DNA of 64,000 nt, from the NCBI RefSeq assembly GCF_037120705.1, contig NZ_JAWLJU010000002.1:2950001-3014000 (forward strand). The letters run 5' to 3'. The stretch's first letter is position 1. The number at the start of each line of letters is the position of its first letter. Below are positions 24,930-33,848 of the stretch, piece after piece. The DNA comes from Pseudoalteromonas sp. UG3-2. GTDB taxonomy: Bacteria > Pseudomonadota > Gammaproteobacteria > Enterobacterales > Alteromonadaceae. The notes beneath the pieces were generated by a model. The model had not been told where the DNA came from and ran no database searches. It saw only the letters and a program-made list of their open reading frames with translations. The translations under genes and the position numbers were made by a program.

Positions 24930-26768
24930 ATGACCCCCGAAATCCAAGATGTGTTGCAATTTGTTGAGCAACAAGCGCCATTTAGCGATCTTCCTGAGGC
25001 TGCGGCGAGTTATTTTGCCCGTCATATAGACATTGTTTATGTGACTAATGGCAATCAACAGGACTGGCTGCAAGATGGTAAGCCTAACCTCTACCTCATT
25101 CGCTCTGGTGTGATTGACTTGATTTCAGCCAAAGATGAAGTCATTGGTCGCATGAGTGAAGGAGACTATTTTGGTTATCCGTCTTTACTCACGGGGGATA
25201 GCATTCAAAATCGCATCGAGGTGCAAAAAGACAGTCTGGTTTACGTGTTGCCTGAATCTGGCTTTGATTATTTGCGCCGAGAATACAAAATGTTTGAGCA
25301 ATATTTTGTTCGAGCCCACGCCAACCGTTTATTAGCGTCACGTTACAAACAGCAAAGTGAAACCTGGTCGGAGCGTAAAATTTCTGAACTGATGACCAAA
25401 GAAGCGGTGACCATAGCACCAACTGCCTCGATCCGAGAGGCGGCCAAGCTAATGAGTGAGCACCGAGTGTCGTCGATTATGGTTACTGAAGATGCCCAGC
25501 TGGTGGGGGTAGTCACAGACCGCGATTTACGTAATCGGGTACTTGCCGAAGATAAGGACCCCAGCGCACCTTTAGCTGAGATTATGACGGCACAGCCCAA
25601 GCACATTTTTGAAAATAACCGGGTGTTCTCAGCTTTGCACTTGATGCTAAAGCATAATATTCACCATTTACCGGTGCTAAACGAAGATTATAAGCCTTTG
25701 GGAATGTTAACTAGCACCGATTTGCTGCGCCAGCAAAAAAGCGATCCGGTGCAGTTAATTGGGCGCATTTATAAAGCTCAGAATTTATATGGAGTAAAAC
25801 AGTGTGCTCAGGAAATCCCCGATCTGCTGCGGCAGTTTTCTCATCATATTGAAGACATTTCTTTAATTGGCAAACTGCTCAGTGGCTTAACCGACGCACT
25901 CACCGCCAGGCTAATTTACTTGTACCAAGAAGAGCATGGTAACGCACCTTGCCGTTTTGCTTGGATTTGCTTTGGCTCGCAAGCACGGGAAGAGCAAACC
26001 TTACATTCAGATCAAGACAATGGCTTATTACTGCCTGATAACATCAGTAACAGCGAGCGAGATTACTTTGCTGGACTGGGTCGTTTTGTGTGTGAGCAAC
26101 TCAATGAGTGTGGTATTCAATCTTGCCCGGGCAATATTATGGCCAGCAACCCGGCATGTCGGGGTACGGTGAATGAATGGGTGGCACGCTTCTCTAAGTG
26201 GATCCTCTCGCCAACTCCCAAAGCCATGCTGAACTGTAAAATTTATTTTGATATGCGCTTTATTGATGGTGCCGGCGATTTATACAGTGCACTCAGTCAA
26301 GGTCTGGCTAATATCAGTAAGAATGAACTGTTTTATGCTGCCATGGCTACCGACATCAATACCAATTCAGTACCCATTGGTATTTTTCAGCAGTTTAAGT
26401 TAGAAACCGATAAAAGTAAGCATAAGTATCTCGACCTTAAAAAGCGTGGGGTGGCCATCATTAATGATGTAGTGCGACTTTATTCGTTAAAGGCAGTGGT
26501 GGCTCGAGCCAATACTTTGGAGCGTTTAGAAGCCTTAGCAAAGCATCAGCTACTGGCCAAAGAGGATGTGGAAAACTTAAAAGACTGCTGGCGATTTTTA
26601 ACCCAGCTCAGACTTAAAACCCAAATTAATCGCGAGGGTTTGCCCGGCAACTGCATTAACCCAGAGAACCTTTCGTCGCTGGAGCGCCATCAACTCAAAG
26701 AGGCATTTTATTTGGTAAAACAAGCACAGCAAGCCAGTGCCTTTAAATTTGCGCGAGGTAGTTTGTAA
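24930..26768 (+). CDS. Cyclic-nucleotide-binding/CBS/DUF294 nucleotidyltransferase-like protein
   Basis: The product has 612 residues. The domains in order are a cNMP-binding-like domain (about 20-130), two CBS repeats (about 150-270: LMTKEAVTIAPTASIREAA and IMTAQPKHIFENNRV), a DUF294 nucleotidyltransferase-like domain (about 290-430, with CFGSQAREEQTLHSDQDN) and its helical C-terminal partner. The GSxxR..Q..SDQD arrangement is the nucleotidyltransferase-type metal site. I chose the ATG at 24930 because aaggata lies just upstream; an earlier GTG at 24867 falls inside the actP terminator. This gene commonly accompanies actP and an exonuclease gene in this order in gammaproteobacteria. Biochemical function is unassigned; a link to acetate or energy signalling is inferred. 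Confidence 0.88.
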   Translation: MTPEIQDVLQFVEQQAPFSDLPEAAASYFARHIDIVYVTNGNQQDWLQDGKPNLYLIRSGVIDLISAKDEVIGRMSEGDYFGYPSLLTGDSIQNRIEVQKDSLVYVLPESGFDYLRREYKMFEQYFVRAHANRLLASRYKQQSETWSERKISELMTKEAVTIAPTASIREAAKLMSEHRVSSIMVTEDAQLVGVVTDRDLRNRVLAEDKDPSAPLAEIMTAQPKHIFENNRVFSALHLMLKHNIHHLPVLNEDYKPLGMLTSTDLLRQQKSDPVQLIGRIYKAQNLYGVKQCAQEIPDLLRQFSHHIEDISLIGKLLSGLTDALTARLIYLYQEEHGNAPCRFAWICFGSQAREEQTLHSDQDNGLLLPDNISNSERDYFAGLGRFVCEQLNECGIQSCPGNIMASNPACRGTVNEWVARFSKWILSPTPKAMLNCKIYFDMRFIDGAGDLYSALSQGLANISKNELFYAAMATDINTNSVPIGIFQQFKLETDKSKHKYLDLKKRGVAIINDVVRLYSLKAVVARANTLERLEALAKHQLLAKEDVENLKDCWRFLTQLRLKTQINREGLPGNCINPENLSSLERHQLKEAFYLVKQAQQASAFKFARGSL

Positions 26769-26771
26769 TTG

Positions 26772-27392
26772 ATGAAATGGCTAACCAACTACTATAGCCA
26801 GTGGCAAACGAAACAGTTGCTAGTTGAGCAAGCTGAACTGGTGGTACTCGATTTGGAGCTAACCGGCTTAGACCCGCGACAACACGAAATTGTTTCAGTA
26901 GGCTGGCTACCAATAAAAGCCGGGCGTATTGCCGTTTCCAAAGCCCAGTATCACATCAATAAAGAAGTCACGGCATTAGCACAAAGTCCGGTGTACCATG
27001 GTATTGACGCTGATACAGTAGCTCAGGGTGAAACCATGACCACTATTTTGGCTGAATTACGCCAAGCGCTCACTGGCAAAGTATTGGTTTGTCATAATTT
27101 ACCTATGGACTGGGGGTTTATTAAAGCGGCTATGCGCAAGCATCACATGACGATTAGGCCAAAGTTGTTGGTTGATACTTTAGCGCTCGAAAAGCGGCGA
27201 ATATTACAGCAGGGCTATCCGCTTGCGCAAGATGCCTTAACCTTAAGTGCCTGCCGAGCGCGCTATGGTTTGCCGGCACAGCGCTCACAACATAATGCCT
27301 TAAGTGATGCCCTAGCGACCGCCGAGTTATTGCTGGCGCAAGTGCAGGCTATTTCCATTAACGGCAAATGTAAGGTCGCTGAGCTTACCTAG
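26772..27392 (+). CDS. DnaQ-like 3'-5' exonuclease
   Basis: The 206-residue protein has the three DEDDh exonuclease motifs: Exo I LDLELTGLD (about 27-35, Asp and Glu), Exo II CHNLPMDWGF (Asp) and Exo III HNALSDALATAELL (His and Asp). It resembles the epsilon-type proofreading nuclease but lacks the polymerase-binding tail seen in DnaQ, so it is probably a stand-alone DNase or RNase. It begins 4 bp after the DUF294 stop, with ATG at 26772 preferred over the adjacent TTG at 26769, so translation is likely coupled. The substrate is unknown. Confidence 0.88.
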   Translation: MKWLTNYYSQWQTKQLLVEQAELVVLDLELTGLDPRQHEIVSVGWLPIKAGRIAVSKAQYHINKEVTALAQSPVYHGIDADTVAQGETMTTILAELRQALTGKVLVCHNLPMDWGFIKAAMRKHHMTIRPKLLVDTLALEKRRILQQGYPLAQDALTLSACRARYGLPAQRSQHNALSDALATAELLLAQVQAISINGKCKVAELT

Positions 27393-27529
27393 CATAGTGC
27401 AATAGCTAACTGAAAGCGCTGCTAAAAATTTACGCTAGCCCCTTACACATTTTATTCAGGTCGATTACAATAGCGCCATCAAAGCGGAGGGGAACTTTCG
27501 TACTTGCGACTTAATGGATTTTCAACTCA

Positions 27530-28543
27530 ATGACAATCAAGCTTGCAATCAATGGCTTTGGTCGGATCGGGCGCAATATCGTCAGAGCGCTGTATGAATC
27601 TGGCCGTCAACACGATATTAAAATCGTTGCTATCAATGAGCTGGCAGACCCAGATGGCATTGCCCATTTACTTAAATACGACACCTCCCATGGGCGTTTT
27701 GCCTACCCCGTTTCGCTGACCGAATCTTTTTTAGATGTCAATGGCGATAAGATCCAATTGTTTAGCGAGCCGGATCCCAGTCACTTGCCTTGGCGTGCGC
27801 TAGAAGTCGATGTGGTGTTAGATTGCACTGGTGTGTATCACTCTCGCCAGCATGCATTGGCTCACATTCAAGCGGGTGCGAAGAAGGTTTTATTTTCCCA
27901 TCCCGCCGACGCCGATGTTGATGCTACTGTGATTTACGGTATTAATGATGAGGTGTTGCAGTCTGACCATACTATTGTCTCTAATGGTTCTTGTACCACT
28001 AACTGTATTGTCCCTGTGATCAAAGTATTGGATGATAACTTTGGCATTGAGTCTGGTGCTATCACCACCATTCATGCCTCAATGCATGACCAGCAAGTGA
28101 TAGACGCTTATCACAGCGATTTACGCCGAACTCGAGCTGCCAGCCAATCGATTATTCCAGTGGATACCAAGCTGGCACGCGGCATTGAGCGCATCTTGCC
28201 AAAATTTCATGGTCGTTTTGAGGCAATTGCGGTGCGCGTACCTACAATTAATGTAACGGCGATGGATTTGAGTGTGACCTTAGACAAAGAAGTCACTATT
28301 GCACAAGTGAACCGCGTGCTGCAGCAGTCGGAGGCGGGTCGCTTAGCGGGGATTTTAAGTTACACCGAAGAGCCGCTGGTATCGGTGGATTTTAATCATG
28401 ATCCTCACTCTTGTATTATCGATGGCACGCAAACACGCGTCAGTCATAAGCGTTTGGTGAAATTATTAGTTTGGTGCGACAACGAGTGGGGGTTTGCCAA
28501 CCGTATGCTCGATACCGCCAGCGCCATGATGCGAGCATCTTAA
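27530..28543 (+). CDS. epd: D-erythrose-4-phosphate dehydrogenase
   Basis: The 337-residue protein is a GAPDH-fold dehydrogenase. The NAD-binding start is [15 protein letters not shown] (about 7-21) and the catalytic Cys lies in SNGSCTTNC (about 150-158) with a His in TTIHA. It oxidises erythrose 4-phosphate to 4-phosphoerythronate for pyridoxal phosphate synthesis. Epd rather than GapA is chosen because of the epd-pgk-fba order and Epd-like sequence ([29 protein letters not shown]). It is the first of three sugar-phosphate genes. Confidence 0.9.
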   Translation: MTIKLAINGFGRIGRNIVRALYESGRQHDIKIVAINELADPDGIAHLLKYDTSHGRFAYPVSLTESFLDVNGDKIQLFSEPDPSHLPWRALEVDVVLDCTGVYHSRQHALAHIQAGAKKVLFSHPADADVDATVIYGINDEVLQSDHTIVSNGSCTTNCIVPVIKVLDDNFGIESGAITTIHASMHDQQVIDAYHSDLRRTRAASQSIIPVDTKLARGIERILPKFHGRFEAIAVRVPTINVTAMDLSVTLDKEVTIAQVNRVLQQSEAGRLAGILSYTEEPLVSVDFNHDPHSCIIDGTQTRVSHKRLVKLLVWCDNEWGFANRMLDTASAMMRAS

Positions 28544-28570
28544 AAGCTACTCATCATTTGCTGGTAAGGC

Positions 28571-28579
28571 TGGTATAAT
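28571..28579 (+). promoter_or_regulatory. Candidate extended -10 promoter before pgk
   Basis: TGG precedes TATAAT (28574-28579), giving an extended -10 about 100 bp before the pgk start. No good -35 is seen. This suggests pgk can be transcribed independently of epd. Confidence 0.45.
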
Positions 28580-28680
28580 ATTCAGACTAATCGTGCAAAA
28601 CGAAAAAGAAATAACAAAATAGCACTTAGGTTACAGGTTCTAAGCTCACAAAAATGTATCGTTCTTTAAGGAGATGTCCA

Positions 28681-29859
28681 ATGTCAGTCATTAAGATGGC
28701 GGATTTAGATTTAAACGGTAAGCGCGTATTGATCCGCGAAGACCTAAATGTGCCAATTAAAGATGGCAAAGTTGCGTCAGATGCGCGCATTCGTGCAGCC
28801 CTTCCAACCATCAAGCTGGCCTTAGAAAAAGGCGCTAAAGTGATGGTGATGTCTCACCTTGGGCGTCCAACTGAGGGCGAATATGATGGCCAATATTCAC
28901 TACAGCCGGTGGTGGATTACCTAAACGATGCACTGTCACAAACGGTACGTCTGGAGAAAGACTATTTAAATGGCGTAACCGTTGCAGCAGATGAAGTGGT
29001 TGTATTTGAAAACGTACGCTTTAATGTTGGCGAGAAAAAAGATGACGAAACACTGGCCAAACAGTTGGCAGCGTTATGTGACGTGTATGTGATGGATGCC
29101 TTTGGTACCGCTCACCGCGCGCAAGCATCTACCCATGGTGTGGGTTTGTTCGCTGAGGTTGCATGTGCTGGGCCATTACTGGCCGCTGAGCTAGAGGCAC
29201 TAGGTAAAGCGTTAGATAATCCTGCACGTCCATTGGTGGCAATTGTCGGTGGGTCAAAAGTATCGACTAAGCTAACCGTACTTGATTCACTGTCTAAGGT
29301 GGTCGACCAACTGGTTACTGGTGGTGGTATTGCCAATACCTTTATTGCCGCAGCGGGGCACCCAGTAGGCAAATCGCTTTACGAAGCCGACTTAATGACA
29401 GAAGCGAATAAGCTTAGCGATGCCGCTAAAGCCAATAATGGTGAAATTCCTGTGCCCAGTGATGTGGTGGTTGGTAATGAGTTTTCTGAAACTGCGGTGG
29501 CTACCATTAAAGATGTCAACGAAGTGACCGATGAAGACATGATTTTTGATATCGGCCCAGACACCGCAACTAAACTGGCAGACATTATCGCTAAAGCGGG
29601 CACCGTGGTTTGGAATGGTCCTGTAGGCGTATTTGAATTTGATCAATTCGGCAACGGTACGGAAGCCATCGCTAACGCTATCGCTAAGTCTTCGGCGTTC
29701 TCAATCGCTGGTGGCGGTGATACTCTCGCGGCAATAGACAAATACGGTGTTGAAAAAGACATTTCATACATCTCAACCGGTGGTGGTGCATTCCTAGAAT
29801 TCTTGGAAGGCAAAACCCTACCTGCGGTTGCCATGTTAGAGCAACGCGCAAAAAGTTAA
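28681..29859 (+). CDS. pgk: Phosphoglycerate kinase
   Basis: The 392-residue protein interconverts 1,3-bisphosphoglycerate plus ADP and 3-phosphoglycerate plus ATP in glycolysis and gluconeogenesis. Family signatures include [13 protein letters not shown] (about 17-29), SHLGRP (about 58-63), the hinge/nucleotide segment [10 protein letters not shown], and the ATP-site GGGDTLAAI near the C-terminus. The ATG at 28681 follows an aaggag site 7 nt upstream; an upstream in-frame ATG at 28654 lies before that site and is not favoured. The gene lies between epd and fba, as in E. coli. Confidence 0.97.
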   Translation: MSVIKMADLDLNGKRVLIREDLNVPIKDGKVASDARIRAALPTIKLALEKGAKVMVMSHLGRPTEGEYDGQYSLQPVVDYLNDALSQTVRLEKDYLNGVTVAADEVVVFENVRFNVGEKKDDETLAKQLAALCDVYVMDAFGTAHRAQASTHGVGLFAEVACAGPLLAAELEALGKALDNPARPLVAIVGGSKVSTKLTVLDSLSKVVDQLVTGGGIANTFIAAAGHPVGKSLYEADLMTEANKLSDAAKANNGEIPVPSDVVVGNEFSETAVATIKDVNEVTDEDMIFDIGPDTATKLADIIAKAGTVVWNGPVGVFEFDQFGNGTEAIANAIAKSSAFSIAGGGDTLAAIDKYGVEKDISYISTGGGAFLEFLEGKTLPAVAMLEQRAKS

Positions 29860-29939
29860 TCAGTATAGGGGGTAGCAATCATGCTGCCTCTTTTGTTTGT
29901 AGCGGTCGCCGCTCTCTCACAAATAGGCGGCCTGCTTAT

Positions 29940-29992
29940 GAAGCGTAGCTTCAGGTTAGTTTCGTGCTAACCAACACCAATAATAATTGGTG
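29940..29992 (+). other. Three consecutive hairpins in the pgk-fba intergenic region
   Basis: Three perfect short stem-loops follow one another: GAAGC-gta-GCTTC (29940-29952), GGTTAG/CTAACC (29954-29972) and CACCAAT/ATTGGTG (29975-29992). None has a T-tract, so they are more likely RNA-processing or stability elements than terminators. They sit 60 bp before the fba start. Confidence 0.6.
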
Positions 29993-30051
29993 AGTAAATA
30001 TTATCCCGTTCAAACCGATAGCAGTGGCTATCAACAATTGGAGAAAGCAAT

Positions 30052-31116
30052 ATGGCTTTAATCAGTATGCGTCAACTACTCGATCATGCCGCAGAGCATG
30101 GTTATGGCGTTCCGGCATTTAACGTGAACAACCAAGAGCAAATGCGTGCGATTATGGAAGCAGCTGACAAGACTAACAGCCCTGTGATCGTTCAAGGTTC
30201 TGCCGGTGCGCGTAAATATGCTGGCGCCCCATTTATTCGTCACATGATTCTAGCCGCTGTGGAAGAGTGGCCTCATATTCCAGTTGTCATGCACCAAGAT
30301 CACGGCACCTCTCCTGCGGTATGCCAGCGCTCAATTCAATTAGGCTTTTCATCAGTGATGATGGACGGCTCGTTATTGGAAGACGGTAAAACGCCTTCAA
30401 GCTACGATTACAATGTTGATGTGACCAAGCGCACCGTTGAGATGGCGCACGCGTGTGGGGTATCTGTAGAAGGTGAGCTGGGGGTTTTGGGCTCATTGGA
30501 AACGGGTGAAGCCGGTGAAGAGGATGGCATTGGTGCTGAAGGTAAGTTAACTCAAGATCAGCTCCTGACTGATCCGGAAGAAGCAGCCGATTTCGTAAAG
30601 AAAACCAATGTTGATGCCCTGGCCATTGCCTGTGGCACTTCTCACGGTGCTTACAAGTTTACGCGCCCACCAACGGGTGACATCTTAGCGATTGATCGTA
30701 TTAAAGAAATTCATGCCCGTATTCCTGACACGCATTTAGTAATGCACGGTTCTTCTTCAGTTCCACAAGATTGGCTTGCAGTGATCAATGAGTTTGGTGG
30801 TGAGATTCCAGAAACTTATGGTGTGCCAGTTGAGCAAATCGTAGAAGGGATCAAACACGGGGTGCGTAAGGTAAACATCGATACCGATCTGCGTTTAGCG
30901 TCGACCGGTGCTATTCGTCGTCACTTAGCTCATAACCCAAGTAACTTTGATCCGCGTAAGTTCTTGGCGGAAGCAACTAAGGCAATGACAGAGATCTGTG
31001 TTGCTCGTTACGAAGCATTTGGCACCGCAGGTAATGCTGCTAAGATCAAACCTATTTCTTTAGACGATATGCATCTGAAGTACTTATCAGGTGAACTTGA
31101 TCCTAAAGTGAAGTAA
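30052..31116 (+). CDS. fba: Class II fructose-1,6-bisphosphate aldolase
   Basis: The 354-residue protein cleaves and forms fructose 1,6-bisphosphate in a metal-dependent way. It opens [27 protein letters not shown], typical of the class II (Calvin-subtype/CbbA-like) branch. Zinc-ligand regions are seen in MHQDHG (about 80-85), the GVSVEGELG block with the Glu, and HGSSSVP (about 229-235). An aattggagaaagc ribosome-binding site precedes the ATG. It follows pgk by 192 bp containing hairpins and ends at a strong terminator. Confidence 0.96.
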   Translation: MALISMRQLLDHAAEHGYGVPAFNVNNQEQMRAIMEAADKTNSPVIVQGSAGARKYAGAPFIRHMILAAVEEWPHIPVVMHQDHGTSPAVCQRSIQLGFSSVMMDGSLLEDGKTPSSYDYNVDVTKRTVEMAHACGVSVEGELGVLGSLETGEAGEEDGIGAEGKLTQDQLLTDPEEAADFVKKTNVDALAIACGTSHGAYKFTRPPTGDILAIDRIKEIHARIPDTHLVMHGSSSVPQDWLAVINEFGGEIPETYGVPVEQIVEGIKHGVRKVNIDTDLRLASTGAIRRHLAHNPSNFDPRKFLAEATKAMTEICVARYEAFGTAGNAAKIKPISLDDMHLKYLSGELDPKVK

Positions 31117-31225
31117 TAACAGTAATAGCTGCTATTGCTAGCTTATAAAGTGTGATCATCAATCCCAATTAGTGACTCATACTGGGATCATTGCTTTACT
31201 AAGTAGGCAAATGATCCCTCGTAAT

Positions 31226-31250
31226 AGGCCTCCATTTAGGAGGCCTTTTT
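31226..31250 (+). terminator. Terminator after fba
   Basis: A perfect 8-bp stem, AGGCCTCC (31226-31233) and GGAGGCCT (31239-31246), with an attta loop and T-run. Confidence 0.93.
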
Positions 31251-31399
31251 AATCCAAAAAGCATTTCACATCAGTGTATTATCATATTTCATAAGCAATA
31301 AGCTAGGAGCGATGATCGCCTGTTTAGCTCTCAGCTAAGTTACTGATATCAACACCTACCTTTTAATTACGGATCGCTATTTTACTGGCTGACATGATT

Positions 31400-31462
31400 C
31401 AGATCAGGGTTATACCAAGTGGGATCAGGGTTATACCAAGTGGGATCAGGGTTATATCAACT
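31400..31462 (+). repeat. Three tandem 21-bp repeats within the GATC array
   Basis: The unit gggatcagggttataccaagt occurs three times head to tail at 31400, 31421 and 31442. The first differs at its 5' end and the third near its 3' end. One DNA turn times two spacing places each GATC on the same helix face. Confidence 0.9.
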
Positions 31463-31774
31463 GCCAAGGTGATCCAATGCAAAGATCAATCAGTTAGCAA
31501 TATGTATCGCCATAAAGATCAGTATTTTACCAGCTCTGTTTGCGGTTCTAGGCCTTCATGTAGGTAAAATCCTGATCCTTATAATGATCGCTTAGTAAAA
31601 AGCTGATCTCTTGCTCAGTTCATCGCCACAGTTAATAAAACACTGATCCATGATCAGCGCCTTGATCTCTTACCAAAATTGACTAGCTTTAAATTAAACG
31701 AGCTGGTAATTAATAACGCTAATAAAATCCTTCCTCAGCTTAAACTGCGTGTTCTCTTTCGATGGTGAGTTTAA

Positions 31775-32713
31775 ATGAAAATAACGAATTGCTCTGTGCT
31801 GTTAGGTTTTACCATGATGCCATTTTTAGTGGCCGCTAACGACGCGGTTACTTTATATGGTCGTGCTCATTTAGGAGTACAAAACACTGATAAGTCTGGA
31901 GAAAGGGAAACAAACATTGAAAGCTATAATTCCCGTTTGGGGGTTAAAGGCGATGCCAGTTTGGACTCCGGTTTAGAGGTTTTCTACCGCTTTGAGTTTA
32001 ACGTCGAAGTGTCAGACGATAATGGCAGTGACAACATTACAGCCCGTTCTCAATATGTTGGCTTGCGAGGTGATTATGGCGAAGTATTAGTCGGTCGCAA
32101 TGATACTCCGCTAAAGAAGTCCCAGGGTAAAACAGACTTGATGAATGAGTTTTCTGGCGACATCAAAACCTTTTTCGTCGGTGATAATCGTCTTGGTGAT
32201 ACTATCCAATACACCACACCAGCGCTTAACCATTTGAAGTTTACAGTTAGCTACATTGCCGAAGAAAACAGTAAGCAGCAAGGCGAATCTGGCCTGTCGA
32301 TGGCAGCCAGTTATGGCGATAGTAAGCTCAAGCAAACCAATGTCTATGTCGCCCTAGCTCATGACAGCGAGGTGGCGGGGCAAGATATCAACCGCGTTAC
32401 GGTGCAAGGTAAGCTCGACGAATTAAAGCTCGGCGCCATGTATCAGCAAAGTGAAGCGTTAGCGAGTAACGAAGACGTTGATAGCTACATGGTCAGCGCT
32501 TCTTATCAAATCAATAGTTATACTTTATTAGCACAATACCAAGGCGCGGATGGCGCTACTGGCAAACTCAAAGATTCCGGCAGTGCGGCATCACTGGGGG
32601 TAGAGAAAAGCTTTACCAAACAAGCGCGAATGTATCTATGGTATTCCAAGTTTTCACTAGACAATAAGCCGGACTTTGATGCCATGGCGGTGACCTTAAG
32701 ATATGATTTTTAA
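31775..32713 (+). CDS. Gram-negative general porin
   Basis: The 312-residue protein has a signal peptide (about 1-21, MPFLVAA-ND) and porin-type beta-strand sequence opening DAVTLYGRAHLGVQN, with GSDNITARSQYVGLRGDYGEVLVGRND and a C-terminal Phe (TLRYDF) for BAM recognition. It resembles 16-stranded trimeric porins of the OmpC/neisserial type. It follows the long GATC array, which may control it. Substrate preference cannot be read from the sequence. Confidence 0.88.
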   Translation: MKITNCSVLLGFTMMPFLVAANDAVTLYGRAHLGVQNTDKSGERETNIESYNSRLGVKGDASLDSGLEVFYRFEFNVEVSDDNGSDNITARSQYVGLRGDYGEVLVGRNDTPLKKSQGKTDLMNEFSGDIKTFFVGDNRLGDTIQYTTPALNHLKFTVSYIAEENSKQQGESGLSMAASYGDSKLKQTNVYVALAHDSEVAGQDINRVTVQGKLDELKLGAMYQQSEALASNEDVDSYMVSASYQINSYTLLAQYQGADGATGKLKDSGSAASLGVEKSFTKQARMYLWYSKFSLDNKPDFDAMAVTLRYDF

Positions 32714-32942
32714 CGTTTTAAGAAATTTTATTTGTATAATCACGAAATTAATAAATTAGTGCTGTTCCAGTAAAAAATCTTATTATTAATCATGTAATTA
32801 CACTGGGTACAAGCGTTCCTTTGTCACTAAAAAAGAGATTTTTTTTGGTGACTTTGATGTTTACGCGTTACACTTTCATAAAAATGTCACAGTAAGTCAT
32901 AATAATGACATCAACAACATCGGTAACGAGAGAACATTGGGA
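32714..32942 (+). other. Intergenic region, porin to phoB
   Basis: This 229-bp AT-rich region has no gene. It carries the Pho box array described separately just before phoB. Confidence 0.5.
32873..32911 (+). promoter_or_regulatory. Tandem Pho box upstream of phoB
   Basis: Four TGTCAT-like heptamers lie in tandem: CTTTCAT (32873), ATGTCAC (32884), AAGTCAT (32894) and ATGACAT (32905). They are 10-11 bp apart with A/T-rich spacers, which is the PhoB-binding pattern. They lie about 30 bp before the phoB start, consistent with autoregulation in phosphate starvation. Confidence 0.8.
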
Positions 32943-33632
32943 ATGTCACGTAAAGTACTTGTAGTTGATGATGAAGCACCTATCAGAGAGATGTTGGTGT
33001 TTGTGTTGGAACAAAATGGTTTTCAGGCCATTGAAGCAGAAGATTACGATTCGGCCTTAGCCGCTATGGTAGAACCGTATCCAGATTTAGTTCTGCTTGA
33101 TTGGATGTTACCCGGCGGAAGTGGTATTCAAATAGCGAAAAAGTTTAAGCAAAGTGAGTATACCCGCTCCATTCCAATCATCATGCTCACTGCTCGCGGT
33201 GAAGAAGAGGATAAAGTTAAAGGATTAGAAGTTGGTGCTGACGACTATGTGACTAAACCTTTCTCTCCAAAAGAATTAATGGCGCGTATTAAAGCGGTAA
33301 TGCGACGTGTTTCACCAACCTCGTTGGAAGAAGCAATTGAAGTCCACGGCCTGCGCCTAGACCCGATTTCACACCGTGTTACCTCGGCGGGCACTGAACT
33401 GGACATGGGACCGACTGAATTTCGCTTACTGCACTTTTTTATGACACACCCTGAACGCGTGTACAGTCGTGAACAGTTGCTGGATCATGTTTGGGGAACG
33501 AATGTTTATGTTGAAGACCGAACCGTGGATGTACATATACGTCGCCTGCGCAAAGCAATCGCACCACTTGGGCACGATCGTTTAGTGCAAACGGTACGCG
33601 GTGCTGGGTATCGCTTTTCTAGTAAAGTATAA
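32943..33632 (+). CDS. phoB: Phosphate regulon response regulator
   Basis: The 229-residue protein has an OmpR/PhoB layout. The receiver (about 4-118) has the acidic pocket VVDDE, phospho-acceptor Asp53 in LLDWMLP and the Lys of TKPFSPKEL. The DNA-binding winged helix (about 130-228) includes [20 protein letters not shown] and HIRRLRKAI. It activates genes with Pho boxes in phosphate limitation. The ATG at 32943 ([11 protein letters not shown]) is preferred over the TTG at 32937. phoR follows after 216 bp. Confidence 0.96.
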   Translation: MSRKVLVVDDEAPIREMLVFVLEQNGFQAIEAEDYDSALAAMVEPYPDLVLLDWMLPGGSGIQIAKKFKQSEYTRSIPIIMLTARGEEEDKVKGLEVGADDYVTKPFSPKELMARIKAVMRRVSPTSLEEAIEVHGLRLDPISHRVTSAGTELDMGPTEFRLLHFFMTHPERVYSREQLLDHVWGTNVYVEDRTVDVHIRRLRKAIAPLGHDRLVQTVRGAGYRFSSKV

Positions 33633-33727
33633 AAACAGCTTGTTTAGAGCAAGCGTTATTAAGGTTAAAACTATTTCGCTATTGATTCTAAACAATTTTT
33701 ATTTCAACCAGTTAAGCAATAAAATCG

Positions 33728-33743
33728 CTCGGCCTATGCCGAG
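33728..33743 (+). other. Hairpin in the phoB-phoR gap
   Basis: A perfect 6-bp stem, CTCGGC-ctat-GCCGAG, lies in the 216-bp gap between phoB and phoR. It has no T-tract. It may attenuate or process the phoBR transcript. Confidence 0.45.
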
Positions 33744-33848
33744 TAATGCTGCGTATTACACTAAGTTGTATGGTATAACACTGGTCGGTTTAAATCGTTT
33801 TTCCAAGGGCGCGGTGAATCGATGGCTGCGCCACAATGGACTTAGTCT

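Larger units (their letters stand above)
31154..31667. repeat. GATC-motif array in the fba-porin intergenic region
   Basis: Seventeen GATC sites occur in 514 bp, against about two expected by chance. Many belong to a longer degenerate motif, roughly GATCAGnnTTTTACCAAG. Plus-strand copies start at 31186, 31372, 31402, 31423, 31444 and 31517; minus-strand copies read from 31577, 31607 and 31648. The 658-bp gap (31117-31774) has no supported gene. This looks like an iteron-like or operator array whose sites could be Dam-methylated. Function is unknown. Confidence 0.75.

Noticed and set aside
31400..31462. 21-bp repeats as a CRISPR array
   Set aside because: The units are directly adjacent with no spacers, and no cas genes are nearby.
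31154..31667. GATC array as the chromosomal oriC
   Set aside because: No DnaA boxes or AT-rich unwinding repeats were recognised, and dnaA, gidA and rpmH are not nearby.
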